From assembly GCA_021806865.1 (NCBI GenBank), contig JAKAPU010000172.1, positions 1-5,809 on the forward strand: a DNA stretch of 5,809 nucleotides, read 5' to 3'. A program made the translations under genes and the position numbers. Below are positions 5,312-5,809 of the stretch, piece by piece. Position 1 is the first letter of the stretch, and each line of letters begins with the position of its first letter. Source of the stretch: an archaeon (lineage in GTDB: Archaea; Thermoproteota; Nitrososphaeria; Nitrososphaerales; CADDZS01). The notes under the pieces were generated by a model. The model had not been told where the DNA came from, ran no database searches, and saw only the letters and a list, made by a program, of their open reading frames with translations.

Positions 5312-5809
5312 TCACTTCGTTCTAGTTCTGTATTTCGTGTAGATCAGTAGATCGTACGCGACCTTCGTGAAGCCTCCAATTAGCAGAGGGAATGATAGCA
5401 TACCTACAGTGAGAATTGCTCCGCTGATCGGTGAGCCGAAGAGGGAAGCGATACTTCTCGAGGTGTTTGTTATCGCGTTTGCGCTAACCCTCTCGTCGTG
5501 AGTGAATAGTTGCGCCATGAAGGCCTGCCGTGTGGGCACATCCATCTGAGACATGCTTTGTCTCATGAATAGGAAAGCTAACGAAAGCATCAGGGAGCCA
5601 GCAAGCGGTATCAGAATTACAAAACCGTTGGATATGAGATGCGTGTACACCATTGTGCGCAAGTTTCCCAGTCTTTCAGCTATGAACGATGCACCCAAAG
5701 CCGAGGCAGCAGTGATAAGATTCGTTGCAAAGAAGATTGGTCCCAAGCTCAAAAGTGAAAGGTGAAAAGCCAAGTGAAACCAATAGGCGAAAATCGATTG
5801 CGTGAGGAA
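5312..5809 (-). CDS. MFS transporter, C-terminal half only (5' end beyond the window)
   Basis: C-terminal part of a major facilitator superfamily transporter. The minus-strand frame runs without a stop from the right edge (5809) to TGA at 5312-5314, giving 165 visible residues. A TTG at 5773 could act as a start but would cut a hydrophobic helix, and 12 more residues of the same character (FLTQSIFAYWFH) precede it, so I treat the gene as truncated by the window. The visible part fits the second six-helix bundle: a partial helix, an A-type loop AERLGNLRTM, three further helices, a loop SQMDVPTRQAF before a terminal helix pair, and a basic cytoplasmic tail. The MDVPTRQAFMAQL block recurs in MFS efflux-type proteins. 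Adjacency to ChrB_C on the same strand suggests export of an oxyanion or metal complex, but the substrate is unproven. Confidence 0.8.
   Translation of the reverse strand, partial: FLTQSIFAYWFHLAFHLSLLSLGPIFFATNLITAASALGASFIAERLGNLRTMVYTHLISNGFVILIPLAGSLMLSLAFLFMRQSMSQMDVPTRQAFMAQLFTHDERVSANAITNTSRSIASLFGSPISGAILTVGMLSFPLLIGGFTKVAYDLLIYTKYRTRTK

Noticed and set aside
5553..5765. Plus-strand frame of 70 codons opposite the MFS fragment
   Set aside because: It is antisense to a hydrophobic transporter frame with clear MFS character, and its product is not recognisable.

Overview
This window reads as part of an archaeal chromosome. The evidence is a DUF929-type secreted thioredoxin-like protein (a family I know mainly from archaea), many N-glycosylation sequons in its exported part, two VKOR proteins, several TTG/GTG starts without a good Shine-Dalgarno sequence, and TATA-like elements about 26 bases before some starts. 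Base composition is moderate (roughly half G+C by eye). A Nitrososphaerota/Thermoproteota or Thermoplasmatota-like organism would fit, but I cannot fix the lineage from this sequence. There is no rRNA, tRNA, CRISPR array or insertion sequence, and no stretch over 300 bases without a gene.

Left part (1-1917, + strand) is an extracytoplasmic thiol-oxidation module. It holds a membrane-anchored DUF929 thioredoxin-fold protein with a CPYC motif, overlapped at its 3' end by a VKOR-family quinone-dependent oxidase. After a 157-base spacer comes a second VKOR paralogue, about 60% identical to the first by hand alignment over roughly 103 positions. The spacer contains a doubtful 50-codon ORF that overlaps the first VKOR stop as ATGA. 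The likely electron path is secreted substrate thiols, then DUF929, then VKOR, then membrane quinone.

Middle part (1918-4717, + strand): a 118-base intergenic region carries a perfect 7-bp inverted repeat, a T-rich tract and a weak TATA-like element. It precedes a 680-residue protein that fuses a phosphate-permease-like MFS transporter to a cytoplasmic DUF47/PhoU-like domain. Next comes an isochorismatase-superfamily protein in which the usual nucleophilic cysteine is a glycine.

Right part (4759-5809, - strand, convergent to the rest): a stand-alone ChrB C-terminal-type protein lies 67 bases downstream of the C-terminal half of an MFS transporter whose 5' end is outside the window. The pair looks like a chromate/oxyanion or metal-stress module.

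No single gene is wholly unknown. The points of most interest are the MFS-DUF47 fusion, the DUF929 plus duplicated VKOR set, the Cys-less isochorismatase homologue, and the compact ChrB_C-MFS pair.
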